In this document: piece by piece, positions 25,241 to 37,580 of the stretch | How the letters are laid out: each line of letters begins with the position of its first letter | Numbering within the stretch: position 1 is the stretch's first letter | Assembly: GCF_022201045.2 (NCBI RefSeq) | Contig: NC_068564.1 | Coordinates: 32,083,001 to 32,147,000 of the forward strand | Direction of reading: 5' to 3' | Source of the DNA: Citrus sinensis | Taxonomy: Eukaryota; Streptophyta; Magnoliopsida; Sapindales; Rutaceae | DNA length: 64,000 nt | The notes under the pieces: generated by a model | What the model saw: only the letters and a program-made list of their open reading frames with translations | The model's database searches: none | What the model was told of the DNA's origin: nothing | Translations under genes and position numbers: made by a program

Positions 25241-28200
25241 TTACACTGTATAATGCTGCTGGATCGTATCAATGTCCAAGCCCTTCAGCTTCACCACTGA
25301 CTCGACATGTCCTTTGAGTGTGTGAAGCTCCCGAAGCCTGTTAGAATCAAAAAGGAAAATATTGCTTCTTGTTAATGAACTAGATGACAGTGGAAAGTAT
25401 TTCAGTTCCTAGGATGGTTAATGGATGGTAATGTACCTTGCAACTTCGGCTCGTCTCTTGGCTTGCTCAGCAATCTCAGACAATTCTCTGTAGCTACTCT
25501 TTTCAGGGAAGAGATTATTCGTTTCTGGTGGTTGAAGCCCATGAAGGGTTCTTTGCGCGAGAGCCCATTGAGCTTCTCTCTCTTCTTTACCATAGTCTTT
25601 CTTGGTGGTGAATGCAGTCTGTTACATAGATAGGTTACATGTAGACTTTAGTCATTGAATTGCGAATTACATTTCCTACAATTAAATTAAAAGATTCTTG
25701 TGGAAGAAGATGTACCTTGTTTTCGAGCAAGTTGAGCCAAGCCTTTCCACTTAAGATGTAACGGATGGCAAACTTCATTAGGTCAAGTGGGACATAGAAG
25801 ACAATACTGTAAAGCCAAATGACACCGGCCCATCCCCAGCCAACACCCTTTATTCTTGCAAAACCCCAATTGGCGTATACAGCTATCAAAGTTGCCACCT
25901 GAAAAATGCAAAGCATGAATCTAACCATCCTTCAAAATATATTTTCTGAGAAAATATTCAAATGGAAAAAATTCTTACCAGCTGTGCAAGTACGAATGCA
26001 GTGACTAAAAGAAGTCCTGGGCGTTCCAAGTATGACCAGCTGCGTGACCGAGTCACAAAAATGAGAGCCTGACTCACAATACTCACTTGTAGATATAAAG
26101 CAGCCATCATTTCATGCTCACTATCTCTTATCGCTCTTACACCAAATTTATCCTGCATTTGTCAGAATGCAAAGTTAGAGCCGGATAAAATTGAGCAATT
26201 CTGAAGGTTCATTAAATGGATGAGCTGGCAAAGCAAATTTTTCATCTCTCTTACAGGGAAGAAATCAGTTTCATGCATTGCCCAGAAGAATATGACAGTC
26301 ATCAATGCCAAGTAGCCTCCGAGCACCACTCCAGTAGCAAATATCTCTTTAAGCTTCCAGCTATCAGGCAAAGGAGAAGGCTTCACTCTATCCTTGGAGA
26401 TTGTCATAATTGTACCTAAAACACATAAAATTAATGGTCTCAATGCTCAAAATCATCACTACTTGTAAGCTCATAGACTAAAAAGAAAAAAATGGAACAT
26501 CTTATGCACTAACCATCATTCAAAATGGCGATAATCAATACCATAAATGGAGAAAAGTCAAACTTCCATATGAGAGCAATAAACATGAAACCAAACTGCA
26601 CAAAGACAGAGGAACTATCAATATGTGTTGCATTTAATGTTAAATCACATTGTTCAAAACACCAGTATCTACTTACCACTATACGAATTGTGATAGAGAC
26701 TGCATAGATCTGCCAAAAAGAGGACAAAAAAAAGAAAAAAAATAAGGGAATAAAAGTGAGTTACTCGAAATGAATGGGCATAAGCTTCTTCTAGTAAAAA
26801 AGAAGAGAGAAACATACAGTGTAATTCTTCATCCTTTGGAAAATAGCTCTGCTAGTCAACACAGCACTGATAATGACACTCAGTCCAGGTTCTGTGAGGA
26901 CAATGTCCGAAGCACCTCTTGCAGCATCTGTAGCATCAGCAACAGCAATACCAATATCAGCCTTTTTCAGAGCAGGGGCATCATTGACACCATCTCCAGT
27001 CATTCCACAAATGTGCTTCCTCTCCTGCAACTTCTTTACAATTTCATATTTGTGCTCTGCAGAGAAAGAACAAAAAAATGATAAGAAATATTTGTCCAAT
27101 TTAAAAAATTCTTGCTTGAGCATTCTGACCAGCCAGTATGTGAGGAAGACCCACCTGGAAACACTCCAGCAAACCCATCAGCCTTCTCAATCAACTCTTC
27201 TACAGGAAGAGCAGCTATGCTTGCATCCTTGTCTTGACCAAGCAAAGAAGCAGAAGGGTACATGTTAGTTCCCATTCCAAGTCGCCGGCCAGTCTCCTTA
27301 GCAATGGCAAGTTGATCACCTGATATTGTCGTTGTACAAGTCAGCATTATTTAAAGGAAACAAATAACCACTTAGTAGGATAGGTAATGAACAAATTGTA
27401 ATACCAGTAATCATCTTAACGTTCACTCCAAGATTGAGAGCTCTGCGGATGGTTTCAGCACTGTCATGCCTAGGAGGATCGAAAAGTGGCAACAAACCAA
27501 CAAACTGCCACGGACCACCAGGACTTTCCTTTGTTCTTTCAGGCACTTCCTGTAGACATTGCAGCCAGGGAAATATAAAAGGATGCTTTCTATTATAAAA
27601 TAATGCAAGTTAATAAAATAAAACACAAGTGTGAATAGAAACCTGTCTAGCAACGGCTAATGAACGAAGCCCACGTTCAGCATATTTATCAATAATGGCA
27701 TGGACTTTCTTTTTAAGATCTTCCTTGGCATTGCAAAGAGCCAAGATCTGTCAAAAGAAATAGAATAATTAAAACAGAAATTAGTAAACCTTTGAAGGGT
27801 TTCCAGAGTGAGGCCAAGTTGGACAGAGGGTAAAGAAGGCTACCTGCTCAGGTGCACCTTTGCTTGCTCGGTGCCAGTGGCCATCAGAATCAATGTAGGT
27901 CAAAGCAGTCCTCTTATCCACAGGATTGAATGGGAAGAAATGCACCTCTCTGATACCAGCTCGAGCCTGCAAGACGTACATGCAGATTGATGTTATCAGT
28001 AAAAACGAAAGAAGTATTTCCAGAGCACATCATAAACTGTGTGGAAAGATTAAATACCTCCTTCGGGTCTGCAAGCATTCCAACAATGGCAGCATCAATG
28101 GCATCTTGATTTTCAGTCCTAGAAGCTCTGGCTGCAAGCAGCATCACATGATCTTTCTCCACCCCCTTCGCAAACACCTCGATCAAGTTTTTGTCAACAC

Positions 28201-30914
28201 TCAGCTTGTTAAGGGTCAGTGTTCCTGTCTTATCACTGCATAGGACATCCATACCAGCCATTTCCTCGATGGCAGTCATACGTTTGGTGATGGCACCTTG
28301 CTGAGACAGCCTGTGAGAACCAATAGCCATCGTCACTGACAAAACAGTCGGCATAGCAATGGGAATGCCACCGATCAAGAGAACCAAGAGGTTGTCAATT
28401 CCATCTCTATACTTGCGGTGCTGAATTGGATACATGACAATGATCTCAACCAACATTCCAACTGCAATGGAACAAATACAGAAGTTTCCAATGGCAGTAA
28501 GCACTTTCTGGAAGTGTCCAACTTGATTGGTGCTGTCCACAAGATGAGCAGCCTTCCCGAAGAATGTGTGCACACCAGTGGCTATAACCACAGCCTCGAT
28601 TTCTCCTTGCTTACAAGTAGAACCAGAGAAAACCTCATCACCAGGATTTTTGGTGACAGGAAGAGATTCTCCTGTGAGGGCAGACTGATCGACCTTTAAC
28701 GGATCACCCTCAAGAAGACGAGCATCAGCAGGGATGATGTCTCCCAATTTGATGCTAATGATATCTCCTGGAACCAGAATTGCCGCTTCTTCCTCACTCC
28801 ATTTACCATCCCTAAGCAACTACACATACATCATCACAGAATATGAGTGAAAAGATATGTAACCATTCTTTACAATAAAAGAAGTCTCCATAACATGCTT
28901 TTATCAAATATGGCTATGAAATATCAAAACAGTTTCATAGTATGCATTAATCCAAACGGCTATTAATATAAGAACCAAAATGAACACATGCTCTTAATAT
29001 TTTAAAAAGTCACATGACATTCCAATCATTATAAGCTAGTATATACTCATAAAACTGAGCATATTGGATAATTTTCCCGCAAAAAAGAGCTAGCCCACTA
29101 AATCTGCATGCATGCAAAACACAAGCTAAGCTAGATACCTTAGTCTTAGGAGCGAGACCAGCCATAAGAGCAGCAGCAGCATTACCAGCATTGTTTTCTT
29201 CAATAAAACTGATAGTGGAGTTGATCACCAACAAGCAAACAATACCGACAAAGTCCTGCCAATCCGGGGGCTTCCCTTCACCATTAGCCAACGCAATGGC
29301 CATGACAGCAGCTGCCTCCATGACCCATGAGAGTGGATTCCACATGAACCCCAAAAACTTGAGGATTTTGCTTTCCTATTCATTTACAAAAATGATGATC
29401 ACAAACAATCAGTATCACAACTCAACAAACTAGAGACTCAAACAAATTGTTATGTTTGCTATTATGTATGTCATCAAACAAAAAGACCTTTTTCTCTTCT
29501 AGCTTGTTGGGGCCAAAGATTTGAAGCCTGTTGGCTCCTTCCGTGGAACTTAAACCCTCTCGCGTACATTTCAGCTGCTCAAACACTTCCTCGATAGGGA
29601 TCCGTTCCTGTAAATCAATCGATTACCACAGCTACATTAGAATCATCAACACATACAAATGAAATTTATGTATCCAATTTCCATTTACGTAGTTGCCATA
29701 TAAAATTCAATTACTTTACGTTACCTAATTGCTACAAATATTTGGCCATTCCTAAAATTCTAGGTAACATGGCATGAATGACTCGGTCAAAGAGTTGACT
29801 CGTGACTCAGAGGGTTGAGTTAACTCGGGCCAAAGGAGAAAGCGTTGACTAACGGCGTGTAAGACCAAAAAAGTGTTCTGCTCAAGTTGGGTCTCGACAG
29901 CCCCCCACTTCCTCCACACACGATAGGTGCATGAAGAACACGCGTACGAAACCCAACATGAAAAATATTAATTTGGTTTGCCACGCATGCGTAAATTAGA
30001 AAAAAAATGAGGGGTAAAAAAGTCAAAGCAACGGTACTAAATGAATTGATGAATCCGAGAAAACTCGATCAGGTAAATAGGTCAGTCGTACTCAGTACAG
30101 TTGAATGTGAGGTTACATATAAAAAAGAAGAAAACACTTGAAAACAAAAAGGGTATTTAAGTTATTTATTTTTCACAAACTGAGAGGAAAAGGAAAAAAA
30201 AAAAAAAAAAGGAACAAAAGTACCACGGAAAAGGTACTTAAAATTCCAAAGTAACAAAAACGAAGTCACAGGGAGAGACAGTGAAACAAATTAATAAAAG
30301 TTAAAAATTAAACTTAAGAAAATAATTGAGATAAAAAATAAACCAAACGTATCCAACTCAAAGTCTAGCTAGCTAGCTAGCTGTTTTTCTCTCTCTTTTT
30401 TTTTTTTTTTAATTTACGTGTTTGGATCCACTTTGGAACGAATAACTATGAGGGGTCTGTTTGGTTACTGGGAAAAAGTTGAAAAGAAAAATAAAAATCT
30501 AACTTTTAAGCTGCTCGGCCTTTTTTTTTTTTTTTCTATCAAATGGCTATTGGTCCCTTAGAAACAAAGATTCCTTTTTACAAACAGATTGAAGCGTAAA
30601 AGAAAATTTTATTTTAACTTAAAAGTTCAGACTTTGTTCATCGAAACAGAAAATCCATTCAAGAACAAAACTCATAATTGTTCCATACGTCTGATCTAAA
30701 CTTATAGCAAATATGAAACCAAATACCAAAAAAGGAAAAAAAAAAAAAAAAGAGGTAAAATTTGTATTCATTCACAGATCTCATTTCGTACTAAACATGC
30801 AATTAACTTGGCAAAAAGAAAAAAATGAAAAGCCGCAAGAAAGCGAGTAAACAATACCAAATCGACAGTCTCGTTCTTGATCTCTTCAAGGCTAATAGCC
30901 GTCTTGTCACCCAT
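25241..30914 (-). CDS. Plasma-membrane H+-ATPase (P3A-type proton pump), 16 exons, 954 aa
   Basis: Exons, minus order: 30914-30858, 29607-29488, 29375-29139, 28819-28058, 27966-27844, 27747-27643, 27549-27405, 27319-27155, 27056-26818, 26709-26677, 26595-26514, 26415-26255, 26152-25979, 25898-25716, 25618-25437, 25337-25241. All junctions are GT..AG and in phase. The protein pumps H+ out of the cell with ATP and energises secondary transport. Visible motifs are TGES (about 187-190, actuator), CSDKTGTLT with phosphorylated Asp at about 334, KGAPEQ in the nucleotide domain, MITGDQ and [16 protein letters not shown] (hinge/Mg site), ten membrane segments, and a C-terminal autoinhibitory domain. 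It ends QQHYTV, where the penultimate Thr (953) is the known phospho-dependent 14-3-3 site. Length fits the AHA/PMA family (948-957). Intron 1 after codon 19 is 1.25 kb. The gene looks complete and intact. Confidence 0.97.
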
Positions 30915-31006
30915 ATCTTTTCAAACTCAACTTTGAATGAAAAATTAATAGTATCAATAAAAGTGTGCTCTTTTATTCTTTTTTTTTTTTTTTTGTTCTT
31001 CGAGGA

Positions 31007-31033
31007 TCAAGAAGAAGAGGGAGTGAAGAACAT
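31007..31033 (-). promoter_or_regulatory. Upstream ORF in the H+-ATPase leader (9 codons including stop)
   Basis: On the minus strand ATG at 31033-31031 is followed by seven codons and TGA at 31009-31007, encoding MFFTPSSS. It lies about 90 bp upstream of the H+-ATPase start and downstream of the TATA box, so it should be in the mRNA leader. Short leader ORFs are known in some plant plasma-membrane H+-ATPase genes (Nicotiana pma genes), where they modulate translation. A role here is inferred. Confidence 0.55.
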
Positions 31034-31131
31034 TGAATGAGATTGTTATGTATCCCAAGAAGAAGAACAAGGTACAAAGCTATATAGAGCCTTGAAGAGA
31101 GGGCAATGGAGTTTCTGCCATGCGTGAGTCT

Positions 31132-31140
31132 CCTTTTATA
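31132..31140 (-). promoter_or_regulatory. TATA box of the H+-ATPase gene
   Basis: The minus strand reads TATAAAAGG, close to the plant consensus. Transcription would start near 31100-31110, giving a leader of about 190 bases. A second TATATAG lies at 31081-31087 and could serve a more proximal start. Confidence 0.55.
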
Positions 31141-32037
31141 CTCTCAAAGGCCAGAACCAACCTCACAATATGGCCCGCCGTTTAATGTCTTGCCCCAAGT
31201 GGGGCCTTCGCTTCTTTTTTTCTTTCTTATTTATTTTTATTTTTTTTTGTATTGATGTAATATGGGAAATTTGATCGATCGCTCCCTATTCTTATTGGTA
31301 ACTTGTCGGTTGATTGATAATGACGGCGAAGGTGGTGAGGTGACTGACGGATTATACATAAAGTCAAAATTAAACGATCCCTCTCGTGGGATTTATTTTC
31401 ACTCAGGCCTTCCCGTTACCCGAATACCTGATGATGCCCTGTCTTGTGGGCTCCACTCTACGTACATTTGTACATTTTTAAGAGTTTGGACTTGTTTTAT
31501 ACAAATAAACAAATTAATAATCTTAGTAATAAGATTTTAAAATTCAAGGAATGTCCTTGTCAATTTGCGTTTTACCTCACTGTTAAAACATATTATGGTA
31601 AACCTCTAGCAAAATCCTGTACCTAATTCCTTCCTTATTATATAAACTATTAATTTATCTCTTGAGTTTAAAAAAAAAAAAGGAGATAATTGATAGGTAG
31701 TAGATAAAAAAGATGAGAATAGTTAAATTTTTAATATTGGTAATGTACAGGTGACAACTAATTTTCAAAAACTTGTGCGAGCTAATATCAGTGAGATAAA
31801 AATTAAAATATTTCTCATAATTTCGTTAGACAATCAAAGTCCACCACAACTTCCCATATAAGACTTTCTGATAAAGAGACATCATAGGCATGTAATTTAT
31901 GCTGGGATATTTTTGTTGGCAATTTCTTTTTTCTAAGGCTATTATGGAAATTTAGAATTAATTCGATTTACTTATTCAGTAGATAGCTAAATATCCCGAG
32001 TCTGGCTCTTAAATTGGAAAATAGGTACCAAACTATA
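31141..32037. other. Intergenic upstream of the H+-ATPase gene
   Basis: Presumed distal promoter of the minus-strand H+-ATPase gene. The left part is mixed in composition and the right part is AT-rich. No gene recognised. Confidence 0.45.
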
Positions 32038-32046
32038 ATAAATTAA

Positions 32047-32248
32047 GAGTAATGATACAGCCACAAATTCTTATACAAACTTATTTTGTACAAACTGATG
32101 TGACATGATAAGATTGGTTGAATTAAATATCACTTGGCCCACATGATTTGTTTTCATTAATTTATATTTTCATTCAACCAATGAATTAATGCCACGTCAG
32201 TTTGTACAAAATAAGTTTGTACAAAAGTTTGTGGCTGTATCATTACTA
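32047..32248. mobile_element. MITE, 202 bp, long inverted repeats and 9-bp target duplication
   Basis: The left end begins GAGTAATGATACAGCCACAA. The reverse complement of the right end begins TAGTAATGATACAGCCACAA. The match continues about 55-60 bp with few changes (TACAAACTTATTTTGTACAA, CTGA.GTG.CA). Direct repeats ATAAATTAA flank it at 32038-32046 and 32249-32257. The 9-bp duplication suggests a Mutator-like origin. Arms this similar could fold into a long RNA hairpin if transcribed. Confidence 0.88.
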
Positions 32249-32257
32249 ATAAATTAA

Positions 32258-33427
32258 TAACCCTTCAGTGAAATGAGAATAATATACATAGGGAATGCTG
32301 AAAATCCAAACTTTATCATTTAGTTTTTAATGATCATTTAACATATCATTAATAAATAATGAGATATTTAATTTACGGTTTAAAGAAATATCATTAACAA
32401 TGACGTTGTCGTTTTAAAAACATTTTAATTAACTTAATCAAATTGTGGATATTAGAATCCTGGTGCGTTTTAAATATCCATCGGTGGTGTTAAAACGAAA
32501 AGTATACAAAATTGAAAATGTGATTTTTTTAAGATACAATTCGGATAAGTTTAATTTGTGTGGAGTCAATTTTTTATCTAGTATTACATTTATGAGTTAA
32601 TATTTTACAGCGTATTTTTTTTCGTTAATGCATGTTTTAGTGCCAGGATATAATGAGGTAATTAAAATTTTATAAGGGACTCAGCTTTTTATTTCCCCTT
32701 TTATATTGTATAAACTATAAACTAGTTCAAATTTTACTCAGAATAATACATAGTGGAAATAAATAAAAAAAAAGGGCGGAAATATGATCCAGTGTACTTG
32801 GCGTACAGCTACTTTCAAGTCAACTATATCGGTGGCTTCACAAGTGGGGTGGACCCGACTTTGTTGTACATTTAACGGTAGCTGAAGTGGGAAACGTAAG
32901 ATTAAAAGATAGATTTTCCGTGGAATTTCAATTTTTAACAAATTAATCATCTAAATTTTTGGGTTTGTTAAGGTCACACGCGGGAGTAGAATTTCAATCG
33001 TTTTACACATGTGTAAATGTGTGCATTTTAAAGACTCTAGCAAAATTCTCTTCGTGCAAGATATATATTTTTTTTTATTTATTTACAATTACGATGAGGT
33101 ATTTTTAATTTTCAAAATCAATAGATTAAATATATTTAAAACAAGACGTAATATAGGAAGAAAGTTTGTCAAAGACGAAAAGCATGGCAAGGTAAAAAAT
33201 GGAACCGGTGGCACATGGTGGAGGTAAATTATCATATTTTATAATGATGAAATTTATTTGAAAAAAATAAAAGAGTAAGGATAACCTGATAATGTTAATT
33301 TTTTTTTAATTTTTTATATCAGAAGATTGACTTTTAATTTGATGGGACCTTCCTCCTCAATTATCATCGAAAGTCATCGCACCTTGGCAACCCTTTCATT
33401 GCGAGAAAATAAAAAGAAAAAAAAGAG

Positions 33428-33469
<42 letters not shown>

Positions 33470-36400
33470 GAATGACCCTGCCTCCTCGATTCGGAAAGGG
33501 GAAATGGGAAACGAGAAATGAGGCCAGCTCATACTTCTTGACCGTTGGATTCTCTTGACAGTTATTCAACGAGTTAGATATATATTTAGTATATGTGGAA
33601 AATAATACATCAAGCAAAAGACAACCATAGCAAATTGAATGGAGTTATCAAGTGTGGCCATGCCTACGTTCGGTTCCTACTCATGGCTGTCCGTTCGAGA
33701 ACGGTATTGCTCATCGCTCTTTGTTGATCAAAGGAGAGACGATCATTATCAATGTTCCAAGAGATTTTGTTAATTGTGCATTATTGATTTCTGAAATCCC
33801 TTCTCTAATAAATAATAATAATTAATAGTTTGTCGTTCCATACAAATTAATTAAAAGACGGCCATATAAACTCGATCCAAAAGCCAATAACCTATCATAC
33901 CCATTAAAAGTGTTTTTGTTTCTCGCCTGCCTTTGATTTTTCTACACTTCAATTGAATAATCTGCCCCTGCCCCATTTTCAACTAATTAAATAACTTGAA
34001 TCTTAAAATTCAAAACCCAATAGTCATATGTTTACAAAAACAAAAATTGTAAACAAAGTCAAAGAGTAGTTATAAATTATAACTACTAGATTGAAAATAA
34101 ATTAACCACACCTTAGAAAATGAAGTAAACATTTTGTTTATTAATTATTTACATAAGTACGATAACAAGGAAACTGAAAGGAAAAATTGTAGTCAATTCC
34201 TAGACCGTTTAAATTCCTATGCAGTACCAGTTGAAACAAAAAAAAAAAATCCTTACTAGTCATACTATATTTCAATTAAAAAGAATAGCATAAATGTACC
34301 GCTTGTTATTATCAATAATATTGTTAGTACATTAATACAACGTTATTTATTTGACACACTAGTGTTCGTTTATTTGAAAAGTTCTAATTTTTACTGTCTT
34401 CTCCAAATTTTTGTTGCTAATAATACCCCGACCAAGTTCACCTTCTTTATTATTATCTTCTTTATTTTATTTTGGGATGTGAATATTAATTATTTTAATG
34501 CTTGTGAGTGATGACTCATGCAAATGCCAGATGCAGGGATTGGTGGATGATTGGCTGGCTGGCTTAATTGGCAAAACTTATATAATAATTAATACCTTAT
34601 ATTTTTCTGCTTCTTCCTTTATTTTCGGATATAGCTGTCACCGCACTTCACTCATTGCTGTACTTTCCAACAATAAATCCTAGAGAAACTATATAAAAGT
34701 TGCTTAAGGTTGCCCTTCAATGGATATAAATGACATTAACAAATTCATCTATATCATGTCTTGTTTAGGAAGCAATTCCCCTTTAAAATATTTTTAGTTG
34801 TTATAATTTAAGGCTCATACCTTATAACCTCTCCCAATAAAGCGAAAGAATACTTTCAACATAATACATTAATTCTTTTTAATAATTAACAATTAGAACG
34901 TTCAATTAAAGAGAGAATCAGAGAATGATTCCACCAAAAAAAAAATATATAAAATAGAACATTAATTCTTTTTAATAATTAATTTTTCCAGTGTCTATAT
35001 ATGCCAATAAAACTTCTTTATTGAAATTTAAAAAATGACTTCTTTTCTAAAAGAATTTCTCGTGTAGCCTCTGCTCTCATGATTGCTCAGAGGGAAGTGT
35101 TGTGAATTGAACTAATGAGTTACGTATGATGTAATTTACAATAAATTTAAAAATATTCACCCATAATCTCTCACTTGTTTCACATACTATTAGGTTTTAG
35201 TATTAGGTTACTGTAAGTTAGTTACATTATATGTAACTTAGTAGGGTGCCAACATTTTATGACCAACTTCTTTATGTTTCATTTAAAGTTGCCTATAAAT
35301 AGAATTAACTAAGAAATTGAAGTCATATTTTAAATAATTTTCCCAATCATTGCGTGGGCAAGCACACTAGGGTTTACTAATGAGAGCAAAAATTTTAAAT
35401 TCGGTAATGAAGCGTCATTTGATGATCTCCCTATCACGTTTGTTCACAAGCACTAAAGATGAAGTCATGTATCAATAATACAAATAATTTATGAAAGAAA
35501 ATTTTAGATGATCAAATTTAGCATCAAATTTTGGCTTCATCAATTTTATGTGTTAAAAAAATTAATGATTGAATTTCTTTGTCACGCCTAGATGAGTACG
35601 TGGATGTATCGACTTCGGCGATATAAACCACATATTTTTGTTTTAAAATTGATACATACGATAATATTAATAATATACTCAAAAAAGAATTAATAAAAGA
35701 CTTCAATATGATCCAAACTAACCTCTCAAGATTAAAAATCTTATAAATTGATCATTGGTTTGTGTTGAACTAATTAATATCAATCTGAACAGCCAAAAAA
35801 AACTCACACTTGGGTTTATTTACACCTACTCTTCTTAACTCTAAGGTTAATAGTTCGAGTTTCTGAGTATCTATGAGACTGTTTTCTTTAATTTCTTATT
35901 ATAAGCTTTAGTAAGTTTTAGTTGTTTGTTGGATTAAGATTGAGCATTCATACTATGTAAATATATTCAAATGGTTTTAAACAACCTTTTGAATCTTCAT
36001 TATCGTCTTCTCCTTCTTCTCATCCTAAAAGAAAAGGTAAACAGCATACTTGCTCTTAAAAAGTATTGCAATCATTTTCGTTTAGATTTTGTGTACATCG
36101 ACACTTGCACTATAATTTAAGTAAATAAAGACAGTTTTATAATATAAAAAAGTAAATTAAAAAAGAATTAATAAAATTATATATTAAGGCCAAGGTAACA
36201 AGCCCCTAGAAATTCTGCAGTTAATTCAGGAGCCGTTGAGAATAAGGGTACATGCATGTGAATTTAAGCGGAAACGTTAGTTATTTGTATTTGTTCCCAA
36301 TTTTATCGTATTCGATAATAATCAATAGATTTAGATTAGGCTCTAATATCGAGAAAATGTACAATAATTTTATAAATTCTAAAAATCAGTTTGGTTTATT

Positions 36401-36762
36401 TTATGTGATCTGAAAGAAAAATAAACAATAAATTCTCTGGATACTTTTGGCAGTTTCGACATAGAATCGTTACCTTATTTTTATTAATTATTTCGACTGT
36501 CTATACCTTTCTATGAACATCATAATCCATGAAAGTGTTGCAAGTTCTTCCGATGTGTATAATGAAAAATATTAATATTTTTATTATTTTTATGAAAATT
36601 ATTATTTAACAATTTTACATATCATTACATTACCACATACTACCTTTTATAACTATATATATATAATTTTTTTTTTGAAACAGCAGCTCATGGTAGGAGG
36701 ACAGTTTCTCCCTTTCGACTGTATAATATCGACTGTAAGAGTCGAAACTGGAGCTACATTAT
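32258..36762. other. Intergenic AT-rich DNA, no gene recognised
   Basis: Contains poly-A/T runs and an (ATA)n microsatellite at 33429-33469. ORFs are short and low-complexity; those over the microsatellite encode only Asn or Ile runs. I see no RNA gene or conserved domain. Confidence 0.5.
33429..33469. repeat. Microsatellite (AAT)n, about 13-14 units
   Basis: An uninterrupted AAT/ATA run of about 41 bp. Confidence 0.9.
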
Positions 36763-37580
36763 TGCTGCGTTTACTTTTTGGATTGAAGTAGGAATCCTGA
36801 GGAGTGTGAATCCTTGGATTAGGAGTGTGGAGTGGGAGTGAGAGTAGGGTGTTTACTTAGACTAAATGAAAGTATGGATTGTCAATCAGAATCCTAATTA
36901 TTTGTTTACTTTATCTTGGATTGAGTGTAAATTGTTTTAAATTACAATTTTATCCTTATGTGCAGAATTATAATTTGTAATTAAAAAATTAATAAAAAAT
37001 ATTTGGAAAATAAAATAAATATTTTATTATATTTCTAAATTAATAATACTTACTAATATTCTTAATTATGTAAATCATAATTTTTATTAATTTTAATTTA
37101 AATTATGTGAATAAAAATTATTAATAATAGCAACACAAATGAAATATTATTATTGATAATATAGTACAAAATTAATATTTTTTTAGAATAAAATATTTAT
37201 TATTATTAATTAAATAATTAAATAATTAATATTTATTAAAATTAATGTTTAATATTATTAATTTAAATATAATATTTATTTATTTTTATTTTATTAAATT
37301 TAATAAAATAAATATGATATAATTATTATTTTTAATAAATATGATATTATTTATTTTATTAAATATTATTTATTTATTTTATTAAATATTATTTATTTAG
37401 GGAAGAGGGGGGAGTGGATTCCCACTCCCACCTCCCTCCATAGGAGTGGAAATCCTACTCCCTACTTCAAAATTAAGTGGGACTCACGAATTTCCACTCC
37501 CATCCCCTCCTTTTTTAAGGTAAATAAATACTGAAGTTGGAGGAATCCACACTCTACACTCCCACTCCAAAAAATAAACC
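36763..37580. mobile_element. Non-autonomous inverted-repeat element, about 0.8 kb
   Basis: The left end (GCGTTTACTTTTTGGA) and the reverse complement of the right end (GGGTTTATTTTTTGGA) match with few changes. Both continue into related GAGTGGGAGT-type GC-rich sequence, while the core (about 36950-37395) is nearly pure A/T. This GC-edged, AT-cored layout is common in plant MITEs. No exact target duplication was found, so the borders are approximate. Confidence 0.6.

Noticed and set aside
33327-33617. ORFs on both strands encoding Asn or Ile runs
   Set aside because: They arise from the (AAT)n microsatellite.
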